Positions 40,284 through 49,684 of a DNA stretch of 64,000 nt are shown piece by piece. Source of the stretch: Neorhodopirellula pilleata. GTDB lineage: Bacteria; Planctomycetota; Planctomycetia; Pirellulales; Pirellulaceae. Below the pieces are notes generated by a model. It saw nothing but the letters and a program-made list of their open reading frames with translations, did no database searches and was not told the DNA's origin. Location: contig NZ_SJPM01000002.1 of assembly GCF_007859915.1 (NCBI RefSeq), forward strand, positions 958,398 through 1,022,397. The letters run 5' to 3'. Numbering within the stretch: the stretch's first letter is position 1; each line of letters starts with the position of its first letter. The translations under genes were made by a program, and so were the position numbers.

Positions 40284-41687
40284 ATGATAACAACTTCGAT
40301 GCCGGACGCCGATCGAGCTACGTCGATCCGCCTCACATTCGGGTTGGTTTTCCTGATGACTTGCCTTTGCGGCTTGGGATCGGCACCATCGGCCAACGCG
40401 GACGGACCGGTTCGGGTAAAACGCCCTCAGCCGCCGGCTCGGATGGCTTGGTCGCCTGGACGTGTTGAAGCTGACGCGAAAGCCGTCCCGGATCAGTCGG
40501 CGTCTCGTCGCCGCTCGTCCGCCGCGTCTCAGTCGGCTCCATTGACCTCGCGGGCACCCCGTCTGCTTCCCGATCGTCGACGTTCCGAAATTGAACAAGT
40601 CGGTTTTCTTGAAGACTACGGGACCTGCGGCCCGGTTTGCGATTGCGGTCACTGTGGTGGCTACGCGACTGACCCTGGATGCGGTATCGAATACGAAGTC
40701 GGCTGTGGACTCGAAGCTGCCTGCGGTGCCGAAGTCGTATGTGGTGCCGAACCGGTTTGCGGATTGGAAGCCTACGGTACGTGTGGATGCGACGCCTGCG
40801 TTGGCGGGCTCGGGTGTGACACCTACGCATGTGACACCGCGTGCGAGATCGACTGTTTCCCATTGTTCTTGCCGATCTTGCGTATCGACTGGAACCGTTT
40901 CGAGTTCTTCTGGGGAACTCAGGCCTATCACAACCCAATGAATGATCCGGCGACCGGTGCGACAACGCAAACCGACAGCGGAAGTTTCGGTTTCCATCAA
41001 GGATTCAACGAAGGTCGCAACTTGCGTCCTTGGTTAGGAGCCGACTTAGCGGCGCAATTCGGATTGCGGGCGACGCAAAGCAATCTTCACGACGAAGACT
41101 TCACCAATGAAAGCCGCAATCAGATCTTCTTAACGGGCGGTTTATTTCGCCGGGTCGATTACGGATTGCAGTACGGTGTCGTGCTCGATTACCTCAACGA
41201 AGACTGGTATTACCAAGCCGACCTGTTGCAACTGCGTGGGGAGTTGAGTTGGATGATGTCGTGCCACAACTTTGGATTCCATTGGATGGCCGGCGTCAAT
41301 GATCAAAACGTAACCACACGCGTGTTCAATGAGGCGGGTGCCGTATTCAACGGCACGGCGACGATCGACGCGTCCAATCAGTATCGTGCGTTCTATCGTC
41401 ACTTCTTCGCGTCGACCGGTGAATGGACCACCTACATCGGCGGTACCGACGACGACCACTTCATTGTGGGCAGTGACATGGACATTCCATTGAAGTCCGG
41501 TTTCTCGATGCAGATCAACTCGACGTACTTCGCCCCCGGCAGTGACGGATTGGTCGATCACGTCAGCGAAGGATGGAACCTTGGAATGAGCGTCGTGTAC
41601 CGACCGGGAGCCTGTCATCCCGCCAACCGATACCGTCGCCCACTATTCGATGTCGCCGACAACGGATCGTTCTATACATATCGCTAA
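40284..41687 (+). CDS. Cysteine-rich outer-membrane-type protein
   Basis: A 467-residue protein with an N-terminal signal peptide (hydrophobic near residues 18-35, cleavage probably near ANADG). Residues 110-200 are a Cys/Gly-rich segment (about 20 cysteines in 90 residues, with CGxxCDCG, GCGLE, VCGAE and CDTYACDTACE-like repeats). The C-terminal ~270 residues look like a beta-barrel or beta-sheet outer-membrane domain with repeated aromatic strands (WYYQADLLQLRGELSWMM, TTYIGGTDDDHF), ending in Tyr-Arg. Disulfide-rich wall proteins are known in planctomycetes. ATG 40284 is preceded by GGACGAAG. The TAA stop is inside a 110-bp palindrome. Confidence 0.65.
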   Translation: MITTSMPDADRATSIRLTFGLVFLMTCLCGLGSAPSANADGPVRVKRPQPPARMAWSPGRVEADAKAVPDQSASRRRSSAASQSAPLTSRAPRLLPDRRRSEIEQVGFLEDYGTCGPVCDCGHCGGYATDPGCGIEYEVGCGLEAACGAEVVCGAEPVCGLEAYGTCGCDACVGGLGCDTYACDTACEIDCFPLFLPILRIDWNRFEFFWGTQAYHNPMNDPATGATTQTDSGSFGFHQGFNEGRNLRPWLGADLAAQFGLRATQSNLHDEDFTNESRNQIFLTGGLFRRVDYGLQYGVVLDYLNEDWYYQADLLQLRGELSWMMSCHNFGFHWMAGVNDQNVTTRVFNEAGAVFNGTATIDASNQYRAFYRHFFASTGEWTTYIGGTDDDHFIVGSDMDIPLKSGFSMQINSTYFAPGSDGLVDHVSEGWNLGMSVVYRPGACHPANRYRRPLFDVADNGSFYTYR

Positions 41688-41796
41688 GCATCGCGTGAAC
41701 AACAAGTGATGGATTCTTAACGTGGCGTCGACTTTCAGTCGACGTTTCAGGGTTTGGCGGCTGAAAGTCGCCACCATTTAATGTTCACGCGATGCT
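41687..41796. repeat. 110-bp nested palindrome with 15-bp ends
   Basis: The outer arms AGCATCGCGTGAACA and TGTTCACGCGATGCT are exact 15-bp complements. Inside, GTGGCG...GACTTTCAG pairs with CTGAAAGTC...GCCAC. The element overlaps the last base of the preceding gene's stop. It is the same length as the unrelated palindrome at 13473-13582. It may be a REPIN or a small non-autonomous mobile element. Confidence 0.85.
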
Positions 41797-41834
41797 AAGT
41801 GACGGTCGCGGACAACATGTGTTGACCGCGTGGT

Positions 41835-44774
41835 TCATTTGTCGTCTTCGTTGAGCCATTCGAGATTGAACTCGTCGTCATCGTCGTCGCCGGAGTTGTC
41901 AGCGGTGGCAGGCTCGATGTTTTGCGGACTGAGCGTAAACTCTTCCACGTCATCCTCATCGTCAGACACTTTGAAATTCAATTCGCCCGTCATCGGGTCG
42001 GATTCCAGCTTCAAAGATTCTTCATCGGGCGAAAATGACGAGTCACCGGTGAGCTGCCGAATCTGAGCATCACCACCCCGTGTTTCGTCACTGTCGGAAT
42101 CGTCGCCTTCGAGTTCATCGGTAAGGGAATCGAACACCAACGGCGAATCATCATCGGATGATGATTCATCCGCTGATGCGCCGTCATCGGTCGACAGTAA
42201 GTTACCAACGTCGAGCGGCTCATCATCGATCTCCGCTGACAAGGTTTCCACATCGGTTGCTCGCGACGTGACCGTGTCGAACAATTCGACATCATCAAGG
42301 TCGAGTTCACCGATCTCATCGTCGTCGGGAATCGGGTCAATCGTAGCGCTAAGGTCCACCGGTATGGTGGCCTTGAGATCTTGCTCCTCGTCGGCCTCTT
42401 CCATTTCGTCAACCTCATCGAATGAAAGCAGTTCGAGGTCAGCCACATCGTCGGATCCATCGTTTCCATCGTTTTCTAGTTCCGATTCATCGGTTAAATC
42501 GGCATCGTTCTCGCCGAGGAATGGAAACGGCGATTCCATCGTCGCCGAAAGGTCTTCGATTGCCGAGTTCTCCTCGGCGGAATCGTCAGCATCGACGGCC
42601 AAGATCTCATTCAGGTCGGCGTCTCTGGTTGGCGGGTGATCCACGACGGTCGCCGCAGAATCGTCACCGAAATCGATCTTGGTGGCGTGCTCATTCAAGA
42701 CGATCGTCGCGCCTAAATCTTCTTCCGATTCGCTCGCGTCCACTGGGGCGCTCAGATCAGTCGAATCATCTTCATTGTCTGCTTCACGCTCGGCCGGTTC
42801 CATGACCATGGTGTCAAACGTGTCATCATGCTCTTCTTCGATCTCAAACGGCTCCTCTGAATCGGCTCCGCTGAGCTCAAACTCGTTCGGATCCGATTCG
42901 CTGGGCTCCGTTTCGCTGGGCTCCGTTTCGCTGGGCTCCGTTTCGCTAGACTCCGTTTCGCCGGTTGACACGGCTTGATTTGGTTTTACCTCGCTGGTGT
43001 CGAACGGGTCCACTTCGACTGTTTTAAACAACTCCGAGGTTCTGCCCTCGTCATCGTCATCGTCTTCTACTTCTACTTCGCTGTCATCGGCAACGTCTTC
43101 GGATCGATCGTCGGTGATGTACGTCGCATCGAGGTCGCTGGCTTCTTCGTCGGTCGCTTCAAGAATCTCTTCGCTATCTTCGTCAACGACATCTTCGAAC
43201 ATTTCCGCTGCCGCCAATCCGACCGCGGCGGCGGCCGCCGCACTGCTGGCGGCGAGGGAAGCCGCAGCGCCTAACGAATCGTCCGATGTTGGATTCGTTT
43301 GGTTATCATTCTCGTCGATCATCTCAACGTCATCCATCTCGACGTCATCGAATTCACCGAATTCCTCGACTTCGATCACCTCGGGTTCGGCAAGCGAGGA
43401 GACGCCGGTCACGACGGCGGCGAGTGACGCATCTTCGATGTTGTCGCCCGGCAGTGTCGACGGAGCAGACACACGGGGGAAGATTTCTTCGGTGTTTTCC
43501 TTGAGGACTTGTCGCCCTAATTCGACGGCTTGTTCGATGCTCCATCCTCGGCTTTCAACGAAATCTTCCGCCAAAACGCTGGCGAGCGTTTTGCGATACA
43601 TGTCGAACTTCGGCCACACGAACTCAAGTTTGTACGCGTCGCTGTAGTAACCGATCATTTTCGTTTTGGGCACCGCGTCGAGCCGCGCCCCCAAGTCGTG
43701 CTTGATCGTCGACGGCGTGTTGCTGTACCACCAATGTCCGTTGGGATAGACGTTCGGGAAAATCCATGCGTAGCTGACGAGTTCTTGGTTCGTGACACTG
43801 GCCAAGACCGAGACTGGAAACTTCACGTCAGGAAACGAGTTGAACAGATCCTTGTACTGGATCAGCGACACCCGCGAATCGAACAGGTCTTGCCCTTGAT
43901 AGACGCCGTCGGGATAGACTTTCCGATTGACACCGATCATCAAATCGAACGGCAATCCGAACTCATCGCACAGTTCCGCCAAAGTCCAAAAAACACGACG
44001 AGACAACGCTTCTTTGTCGTTCGGCGATGCGGTCAGTCCATTCTTTAAGATCGAATCGAGTGCCGTCGACGCGCGACCGTCGGGAATCGATATCGGTGTG
44101 AACGAGGGTGGCAGCGAGATCGCACACGCTCGTGCGCCACGATTGACGAAATGCTCAAACCGTTGATGCAAACTCGCTCGCAGCGACGACAGCGAACCAT
44201 CCAACTCAATACCGGTGCACGCGGCCAGGCGGCCTCGAACTTTCGGGTCAGCTAAGTGAAACACCAAATCATCGGTTCGCAGGCAAGGGATGTATCGATC
44301 GGAATCGAAACCCGCCAAGTCGTCATCGAAGTCATTAGTCAAAAAGACAGCTTCGATATTCGATTGATCCAAGACCATGTCGGGCCACTGCGCCGATGCC
44401 ATGATCGACTCGCTGCGATCGTAGAGTTCTTCCCAGTTGTTCAGATGCAGTTTGTCTTCGTCGAATCCGAAGAACATCTTGCAGATTGCGATCAACCAAC
44501 TGTACTGGATCGTGTTCTCGATCGGACCTAAACCGCCGACGAGTCGTTCGACCAATTCCTTGGGTCCGATCGAGGGGTCTTCGATCAGATGTTTGGGCAT
44601 TCCTGCCGATCGTGCCAACTCGGTGTAATAGTGGTAACCGAGCAAATCGGCCAGCGTCGTCGATGCCGGAGCGTGCGGATTGATGTGGGTGTGTGGATCG
44701 ATCAATCGCAACTGGGCGAGTTCCTGGTAGATCTCGGTACGACTGCTGCCGGGCTCGCTGAAGTAATCGGTCAT
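41835..44774 (-). CDS. Uronate-isomerase-like amidohydrolase with long acidic tail
   Basis: A protein of 979 residues. The N-terminal ~440 residues are an amidohydrolase-fold protein related to glucuronate isomerase (UxaC): metal motif IDPHTHINPHAP near residue 24, LGYHYYTELARSAG, and WWYSNTPSTIKHDLG and MIGYYSDAYKL later. Typical UxaC is about 470 residues. The remaining ~540 residues are extremely acidic, low-complexity and probably disordered, with an Ala-rich patch, an SETEP tandem (nt 42905-42965) and five DLxAT motifs. No signal peptide. ATG 44774 is chosen over GTG 44789. No uronate-pathway gene is nearby, so a classic catabolic role is uncertain. Confidence 0.7.
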   Translation of the reverse strand: MTDYFSEPGSSRTEIYQELAQLRLIDPHTHINPHAPASTTLADLLGYHYYTELARSAGMPKHLIEDPSIGPKELVERLVGGLGPIENTIQYSWLIAICKMFFGFDEDKLHLNNWEELYDRSESIMASAQWPDMVLDQSNIEAVFLTNDFDDDLAGFDSDRYIPCLRTDDLVFHLADPKVRGRLAACTGIELDGSLSSLRASLHQRFEHFVNRGARACAISLPPSFTPISIPDGRASTALDSILKNGLTASPNDKEALSRRVFWTLAELCDEFGLPFDLMIGVNRKVYPDGVYQGQDLFDSRVSLIQYKDLFNSFPDVKFPVSVLASVTNQELVSYAWIFPNVYPNGHWWYSNTPSTIKHDLGARLDAVPKTKMIGYYSDAYKLEFVWPKFDMYRKTLASVLAEDFVESRGWSIEQAVELGRQVLKENTEEIFPRVSAPSTLPGDNIEDASLAAVVTGVSSLAEPEVIEVEEFGEFDDVEMDDVEMIDENDNQTNPTSDDSLGAAASLAASSAAAAAAVGLAAAEMFEDVVDEDSEEILEATDEEASDLDATYITDDRSEDVADDSEVEVEDDDDDEGRTSELFKTVEVDPFDTSEVKPNQAVSTGETESSETEPSETEPSETEPSESDPNEFELSGADSEEPFEIEEEHDDTFDTMVMEPAEREADNEDDSTDLSAPVDASESEEDLGATIVLNEHATKIDFGDDSAATVVDHPPTRDADLNEILAVDADDSAEENSAIEDLSATMESPFPFLGENDADLTDESELENDGNDGSDDVADLELLSFDEVDEMEEADEEQDLKATIPVDLSATIDPIPDDDEIGELDLDDVELFDTVTSRATDVETLSAEIDDEPLDVGNLLSTDDGASADESSSDDDSPLVFDSLTDELEGDDSDSDETRGGDAQIRQLTGDSSFSPDEESLKLESDPMTGELNFKVSDDEDDVEEFTLSPQNIEPATADNSGDDDDDEFNLEWLNEDDK

Positions 44775-44834
44775 TGCAAAATCAATCACACTTAGGTTGG
44801 AATCGAGTCGTGGAATCGGCCCTAAGATAGTCGC

Positions 44835-45836
44835 TCAGTCGCTCGTTTTCGACGTGCCACGAGGCTGCGAATCCAAAAATTGCAACTCTTGGCACAACAT
44901 TGCAACGCTGGGCATGGTCGCAGGCGTCCCGAGGGCTTCCGATTTTTCCGAAGATTCCGCTCGGGCGACCGCCGCGAGGGGATTGGCAAAGATCGCGGCG
45001 ACCTCCATCGGCCGCCCCGCCAAAAAATCCAGCCTCATACTGCTGTCGTAGGGCACCATGGTTTCGGTGTGCTCCATCGTTTGGCGGATCGACTCCGGAT
45101 CGACCGTTACTCCGCAAGCAGCCGCCCCGGCGTGAACCTCGCGAATCAACCGATCCGACAATGCCTTGGCGGGGGCCGATCCCATGATCGCGTCGGTTGA
45201 CGCGTTGAGAACGACCGACAATCCATTAAAGGGAATATTCCACATCAACTTTCGCCAGCGGGCTGCGGCCAAGTCGTCGGTCCACTTGGCATCGATTTTG
45301 GACGTCGTCATGTCCGCGACAATTTGCCTTCCGATCTCGCCGCGTCTTGATTCACCGTCGTCGTTGCCACCGGACGCTTGATATGCCCCGAAGATGATTC
45401 GACCATAGTCGAGATGCCGGATATGCCCGGGCCCGATTTTATTGCTGCACAAGAAACAGCATCCACCCATCACACCGACATAATCAACGCCAGTCAGCGC
45501 ATCGACGCAGTCGGCCTCGACATCAAGCCCATTTTGAAGGTTCAGCACAACACCGCCGGGAGAAATGACCGGGGGTAAAAGCTCGCCGAGCAAGTGATTG
45601 CGAGTCGACTTCATCGCCAAGATCACCACATCACAGCGAGGCATCTCCCGAACATTCTGGTAAATCGCGGGGGACTCCAAGACGAAGTCTCCCTTCGGGC
45701 TGTCGACGCGTAACCCGTGTCGTTGGACATGCTCAAAGTCGGAGTTCAATAGAAAGTGAACTTCGTGTCCGCCGTGAGCCAACAGGCCGCCGTACAATCC
45801 GCCGACCGCACCGCTTCCAATGATTCCGTATCGCAA
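44835..45836 (-). CDS. 2-dehydropantoate 2-reductase family (PanE/ApbA)
   Basis: A 333-residue NADPH-dependent reductase of the ketopantoate reductase family. The nucleotide motif is GIIGSGAVGGLYGG at the N-terminus. The catalytic region AARWRKLMWNIPFNGLSVVL has the expected Lys/Asn pattern, and the C-terminal domain (TMVPYDSSMRLDFLAGRPMEVAAI) fits. It would give pantoate for coenzyme A, in line with coaX at 20.6 kb. The start is uncertain: TTG at 45836 fits the fold, whereas a GTG/ATG-like start at 45920 would add 28 residues of non-conserved sequence. A divergent HEAT-repeat gene lies 250 bp away. Confidence 0.8.
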   Translation of the reverse strand: MRYGIIGSGAVGGLYGGLLAHGGHEVHFLLNSDFEHVQRHGLRVDSPKGDFVLESPAIYQNVREMPRCDVVILAMKSTRNHLLGELLPPVISPGGVVLNLQNGLDVEADCVDALTGVDYVGVMGGCCFLCSNKIGPGHIRHLDYGRIIFGAYQASGGNDDGESRRGEIGRQIVADMTTSKIDAKWTDDLAAARWRKLMWNIPFNGLSVVLNASTDAIMGSAPAKALSDRLIREVHAGAAACGVTVDPESIRQTMEHTETMVPYDSSMRLDFLAGRPMEVAAIFANPLAAVARAESSEKSEALGTPATMPSVAMLCQELQFLDSQPRGTSKTSD

Positions 45837-46086
45837 TTGATTGATCCGTTCGAGTTTCAGACTGACTTTTAGCCGAAGCGGGCAAGCCCCCTCTAAAAAG
45901 GGTGGCCTTACCTTATCCATTTCCGACCTGGCCTTCAGGCACTTCGATTGTAACGGTTATCCCGCCTTTCATTCACGGGGACATTGGAGACGTAGGGGAC
46001 TTTTGAGGGCGCAATCGAACTTCGATCGATTTTGGGAGCTACAGTTGAGCATCCCCTCCGAGTCACCTTGCCGCGGTTTAAGAACA

Positions 46087-47712
46087 ATGTCGCTCGAGAC
46101 GACCTATCTGATTCTTCGACGATCCAAACAGAGCGAAGCGGCTGACGCTCTGTCGGTCGGAGTTTCGTCGGGTGATGCGACGACCCGTGAGCGCTGCATC
46201 GAAACGCTGGCGTATCGTTGTGACTCCGCGTCCCATCGCGTTTTGACTCGATCGTGGTCTCAATACAGCGAGGCGATCATTGCGCGGTTGGAAACGCAAT
46301 CGCACGACGACGCTGCTTGGTTCGGTAGCGTGATCAGTCTCTTGAAAGATCCGACCACATCCGCATCGGACCTCTGCTCCGCCTGTGACATTGCATCCAG
46401 GTTTCATCTCACCAAGGCGCTCCCCAGGTTGATCGAACTGGCTCGCAATCACGACGCTCGTGAGGTCCGAGAGGCAATGCTCGACGGCGTCGTTTCGCTT
46501 TCTTATCATTGGGGAAAGCTCGCTCGCAATCAATACGCGGGCATGAAACCGTCGCCAACGCTCGAGCGTGAGCGAGTCGGTGTGATGGAGCAGTTCGACT
46601 CCACCGCCCGGGACTATCAAAGTCACCGATCCGACAAATTCATCGACGCGATGTTGATGCTGGCAACCTGGAATGATCCGGTATTGCTGAGCATCTGTAA
46701 CGAAGACACTCCATCCCGACAAATTATCTTGCGTAGGATGCGATCGAGCAAAGTGCGCGGAATCGTTGTGCTGCTTGCGGGATATCTACGCCGCAAGACG
46801 ATCCCCGAATCGGTCGTCGGCGTGATCTGGCAACGAGCAGATGCCGTGTTTCGTGAGTATCTTTTACGTGCGGTCTCCGTGACGCCGAGCGCAACAATCC
46901 TCCATCACTTCCAAGAATTCGGACTGCCCGAGTGCCTCCGCGGCGGCGTCGAACTAGCCGAGCAAATCGACCGAGCCCATGACGCGTCGCTAGCTCAAGC
47001 CTACTCGGCCGCAATGGCGCAAAACCCTGAAACATTGTTGGTCATCCTCGAACTCATTGATCGACAATGGAAACATGCGGCGGCTTCACGCCAGTGTCCG
47101 AATGAACAGACGATCGCTGCATTTGCTCAATCGCTTCACCGTTGCCAACGTCCGAGTATGGACTTTTGGTTGCAAGCGATGAACAGCCCATTGATGGATG
47201 GCGACGTTGACGCACCCCAAGATTCTCTGGACTCACAAAGCGATCGCGCCGCCCGCATCTGCAGGCTTCTCATTGATTTGAGTTTGCAAGAAGATTCGCC
47301 GCTCGCTCAAGTTGCGTCAGATCTTCTGTCTGAGCTTACCATTCAACAAGCATTGCCACATTTTTGCAAATCGTCGCCGATCCAGCGTGTACGCCTTGGA
47401 CGAACGCTTATCCAAATCGACGGCCAAACGATTGCCGTGATTCAAGACGGTCTTCGCCACGCTGTCATGCAGCGTCGACTCGAAGCCATTGATTTTGCCA
47501 AGACATTAGGTTTGGTCGATTTGATGTTCGAACCGTTGTCGACGATCGCCCGCGGCGACCATCAAATCGTGCGGATGGCAGCGACCGAAGCACTCGCCGA
47601 TGCTCAAGGCGAAGCGTCTGCCGACTTATTGCGAGAACTGTGCAACGCCGAACAACCATCTTTGAGGGATGCTGCTCGCGAAGCCCTTCAAGCGAGAGGT
47701 TTGCACGCATGA
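46087..47712 (+). CDS. HEAT-repeat-like helical protein
   Basis: A 541-residue all-helical protein without a signal peptide. It contains helical pairs with the Ala/Leu/Arg spacing of HEAT repeats, clearest at the C-terminus (QIVRMAATEALADAQGEASADLLRELC and LRDAAREALQARG) and in the region 110-145. Such proteins are scaffolds for other proteins. The ATG at 46087 was chosen; the extended frame overlaps the panE promoter region. The stop overlaps the start of the next gene (ATGA), so the two products are probably made together. Confidence 0.7.
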   Translation: MSLETTYLILRRSKQSEAADALSVGVSSGDATTRERCIETLAYRCDSASHRVLTRSWSQYSEAIIARLETQSHDDAAWFGSVISLLKDPTTSASDLCSACDIASRFHLTKALPRLIELARNHDAREVREAMLDGVVSLSYHWGKLARNQYAGMKPSPTLERERVGVMEQFDSTARDYQSHRSDKFIDAMLMLATWNDPVLLSICNEDTPSRQIILRRMRSSKVRGIVVLLAGYLRRKTIPESVVGVIWQRADAVFREYLLRAVSVTPSATILHHFQEFGLPECLRGGVELAEQIDRAHDASLAQAYSAAMAQNPETLLVILELIDRQWKHAAASRQCPNEQTIAAFAQSLHRCQRPSMDFWLQAMNSPLMDGDVDAPQDSLDSQSDRAARICRLLIDLSLQEDSPLAQVASDLLSELTIQQALPHFCKSSPIQRVRLGRTLIQIDGQTIAVIQDGLRHAVMQRRLEAIDFAKTLGLVDLMFEPLSTIARGDHQIVRMAATEALADAQGEASADLLRELCNAEQPSLRDAAREALQARGLHA

Positions 47713-48146
47713 TCAAACACTTGATTTCCCTCGATAGTTTCGGTTGGTTCCAAGGCATTCTCGCGGTGACGCGGACACATGACTTGGCACCCGAGTATGT
47801 CGCTCCGGTCGACGCAGGAGCCGGCGTTCTGCCGTGGGTCATCGGGGCGGTTGTGGCTATTGTCGTGGTCGTGGCGGCCTACTGCATCATCCGGCAGATG
47901 CGGATTCCGGTCATTCCGATCAACGACGACCTGACACAAGAACTCTGTCGGGCCCATGGGATCGGCGTGCAACATCGCGGTTCCCTCGATCGAATCGCCC
48001 ATTTAGCTGGATTGAAAAGCCCGGCCCAAATGTTCCTGTCCGCACAGCTTTTCGACGAGGCCGTGTCCAAAGCCAGCCAAGTCAAACGACTCGGCATCCG
48101 TCAACGGGGATTGGTTTTTGAAGTTCGATATTGCCTGTACGGCTGA
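47709..48146 (+). CDS. Small single-pass membrane protein, unknown
   Basis: A 145-residue protein with one strong hydrophobic segment (about residues 42-62, VLPWVIGAVVAIVVVVAAYCI). The N-terminal side is polar; the C-terminal ~80 residues (NDDLTQELCRAHGIGVQHRGSLDRIAHLAGL) form a helical soluble domain. The ATG overlaps the stop of the HEAT-repeat gene. It may anchor or regulate that protein at the membrane; this is inferred from coupling. Its stop is only 2 bp from the stop of the convergent SGNH hydrolase gene. Confidence 0.65.
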   Translation: MIKHLISLDSFGWFQGILAVTRTHDLAPEYVAPVDAGAGVLPWVIGAVVAIVVVVAAYCIIRQMRIPVIPINDDLTQELCRAHGIGVQHRGSLDRIAHLAGLKSPAQMFLSAQLFDEAVSKASQVKRLGIRQRGLVFEVRYCLYG

Positions 48147-48148
48147 TA

Positions 48149-49669
48149 CTATTGTTCGATGGTGGTTTGTCCGGAACGCCCGGCCGCCCATCGCTGCAGG
48201 CCTTCTAAACGTTGCTTTCCGCGTTGATAGTACTCTTCCCCGAGTGTAGAGAGATGTTCTCGGGCAACTTCCTGATATCGATCTTCGGTGACGTTGGAGC
48301 GTTCAAACCAGCCCCAAGTTTCGAACGTGCGTGACAATTCGGTAGCGATTCGGCGGTGTCCGCTGATCGTCGGGTGAACGTGGTCCACAAACCATCCTGG
48401 GTCCGCGATGTCATCTTCGATCGCCGAACGCATCAGTGGCGGGCGATCGAACAGACGAGGGATATCCACCAATTGCACCGGAGAAGTTTTCGACGCAACC
48501 TGTCCGATACTCCGCACGGTTTCCTCAATCGTTGTCGTCGCCCTCAATGGGCAGACGTCGAAATCTCGAGCCGCAATCAAGTGTTTCCGAGCGGCGTCTG
48601 AACACGATTCCGGCGTCGGGTCACGGTCGTAGGCGGCGCGTCCAAGAACGAAATGAGCTCCGGCATGTTCGCTGTCGATCTCCAATAGATTCCGGGCTAA
48701 ACGGAACCGTTCGGTCTGGTCTGTTTCTGCGTCGACAATAGTTTGCCACGCTTCTCTCATGAAGGCGTCCTGGGATGGTAATGCGGACGGATTCGGCTCC
48801 ACTTTAAAGGGAGGCGTTCGCACGACGTCACTTGCCGGAACACAAACGATCAGTGGAATCCTCTGCTTGCGACATGTTCTCACCATTCGATCGAGCGTCT
48901 GTTCGAATTGCCGCTCGACTTGATTCCTCCACGAAGAATCACGACGGAAGGCACGCATTCCGCCTTCGCGATCTAGGCGAGTTTGTAGATCAAAAAAGGT
49001 TCCTTCCGGATCGGTTGAACGATTGCTAGAACCGGCGAGATCGGTGCCCGTCCAGACTTCCCGAAGAACTCCGACGGCTCGCGATTTGCCGGCCGCCCAA
49101 TTGATCCATCGCTGAGCGGATGAAGCGTGCTGTTGGCCGTGCCGGTCTTCGAGCCGGTCTTCGAGGAACTCGTTGTGACCGATGTATAGCACGATGGCAT
49201 CAGGCTGATGGCCGAGCACCTCGTGCAGAATCCGCTCCACGCGATCACTCGCATAAGACACGCCGCCACAATTGATGACCTCGTGTCGCCGATCGGTGTC
49301 GGCGGAGTTAAGACGCAGTTCCAAGAACTTCGCAAACGCGGTTTCGCTCGCATAGGGACGCCCTTGAACGGTAGACCCACCGAGGACAAAGACCCGCCGG
49401 GTATTGGGCGGCTTGGGAGCGACAAAAGAAGCGTGGCAAAAATAGTTGCTGCGTCGAGGACTGATTTCCCAAGTCACGGTTCCGGACGGCTGATCCGCTT
49501 GGACAGGCGTAAACAATCCAGTGCCATCAAAGCCATCGCTTGGCCGCGAATCTTCGCGACCATCAATCCATCGCAAACCGATTTCGACAACGACCAGGGG
49601 TAGAAAACCGATCGCGATCGCGGTTAGCCGAAAAATCCATCTTCGGCGAGAGGTAATCTGGGCGGGCAT
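48149..49669 (-). CDS. SGNH/GDSL-type hydrolase domain protein
   Basis: A 506-residue protein with an N-terminal membrane segment (about residues 12-30). The catalytic blocks of the SGNH fold are present: FVLGGSTVQGRPYAS (about 91, catalytic Ser), INCGGVSYASDR, YIGHNEFLEDR (block III, Asn), and DHVHPTISGHRR near residue 436 (Asp-x-x-His). A helical insert lies between the last blocks. It is probably a periplasmic esterase or acyl-transfer protein acting on cell-surface sugars or lipids; the substrate is unknown. It follows the cyclophilin-like gene by 15 bp and is likely co-transcribed. Confidence 0.82.
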   Translation of the reverse strand: MPAQITSRRRWIFRLTAIAIGFLPLVVVEIGLRWIDGREDSRPSDGFDGTGLFTPVQADQPSGTVTWEISPRRSNYFCHASFVAPKPPNTRRVFVLGGSTVQGRPYASETAFAKFLELRLNSADTDRRHEVINCGGVSYASDRVERILHEVLGHQPDAIVLYIGHNEFLEDRLEDRHGQQHASSAQRWINWAAGKSRAVGVLREVWTGTDLAGSSNRSTDPEGTFFDLQTRLDREGGMRAFRRDSSWRNQVERQFEQTLDRMVRTCRKQRIPLIVCVPASDVVRTPPFKVEPNPSALPSQDAFMREAWQTIVDAETDQTERFRLARNLLEIDSEHAGAHFVLGRAAYDRDPTPESCSDAARKHLIAARDFDVCPLRATTTIEETVRSIGQVASKTSPVQLVDIPRLFDRPPLMRSAIEDDIADPGWFVDHVHPTISGHRRIATELSRTFETWGWFERSNVTEDRYQEVAREHLSTLGEEYYQRGKQRLEGLQRWAAGRSGQTTIEQ

Positions 49670-49684
49670 GTTCCCAGCCTGCAG

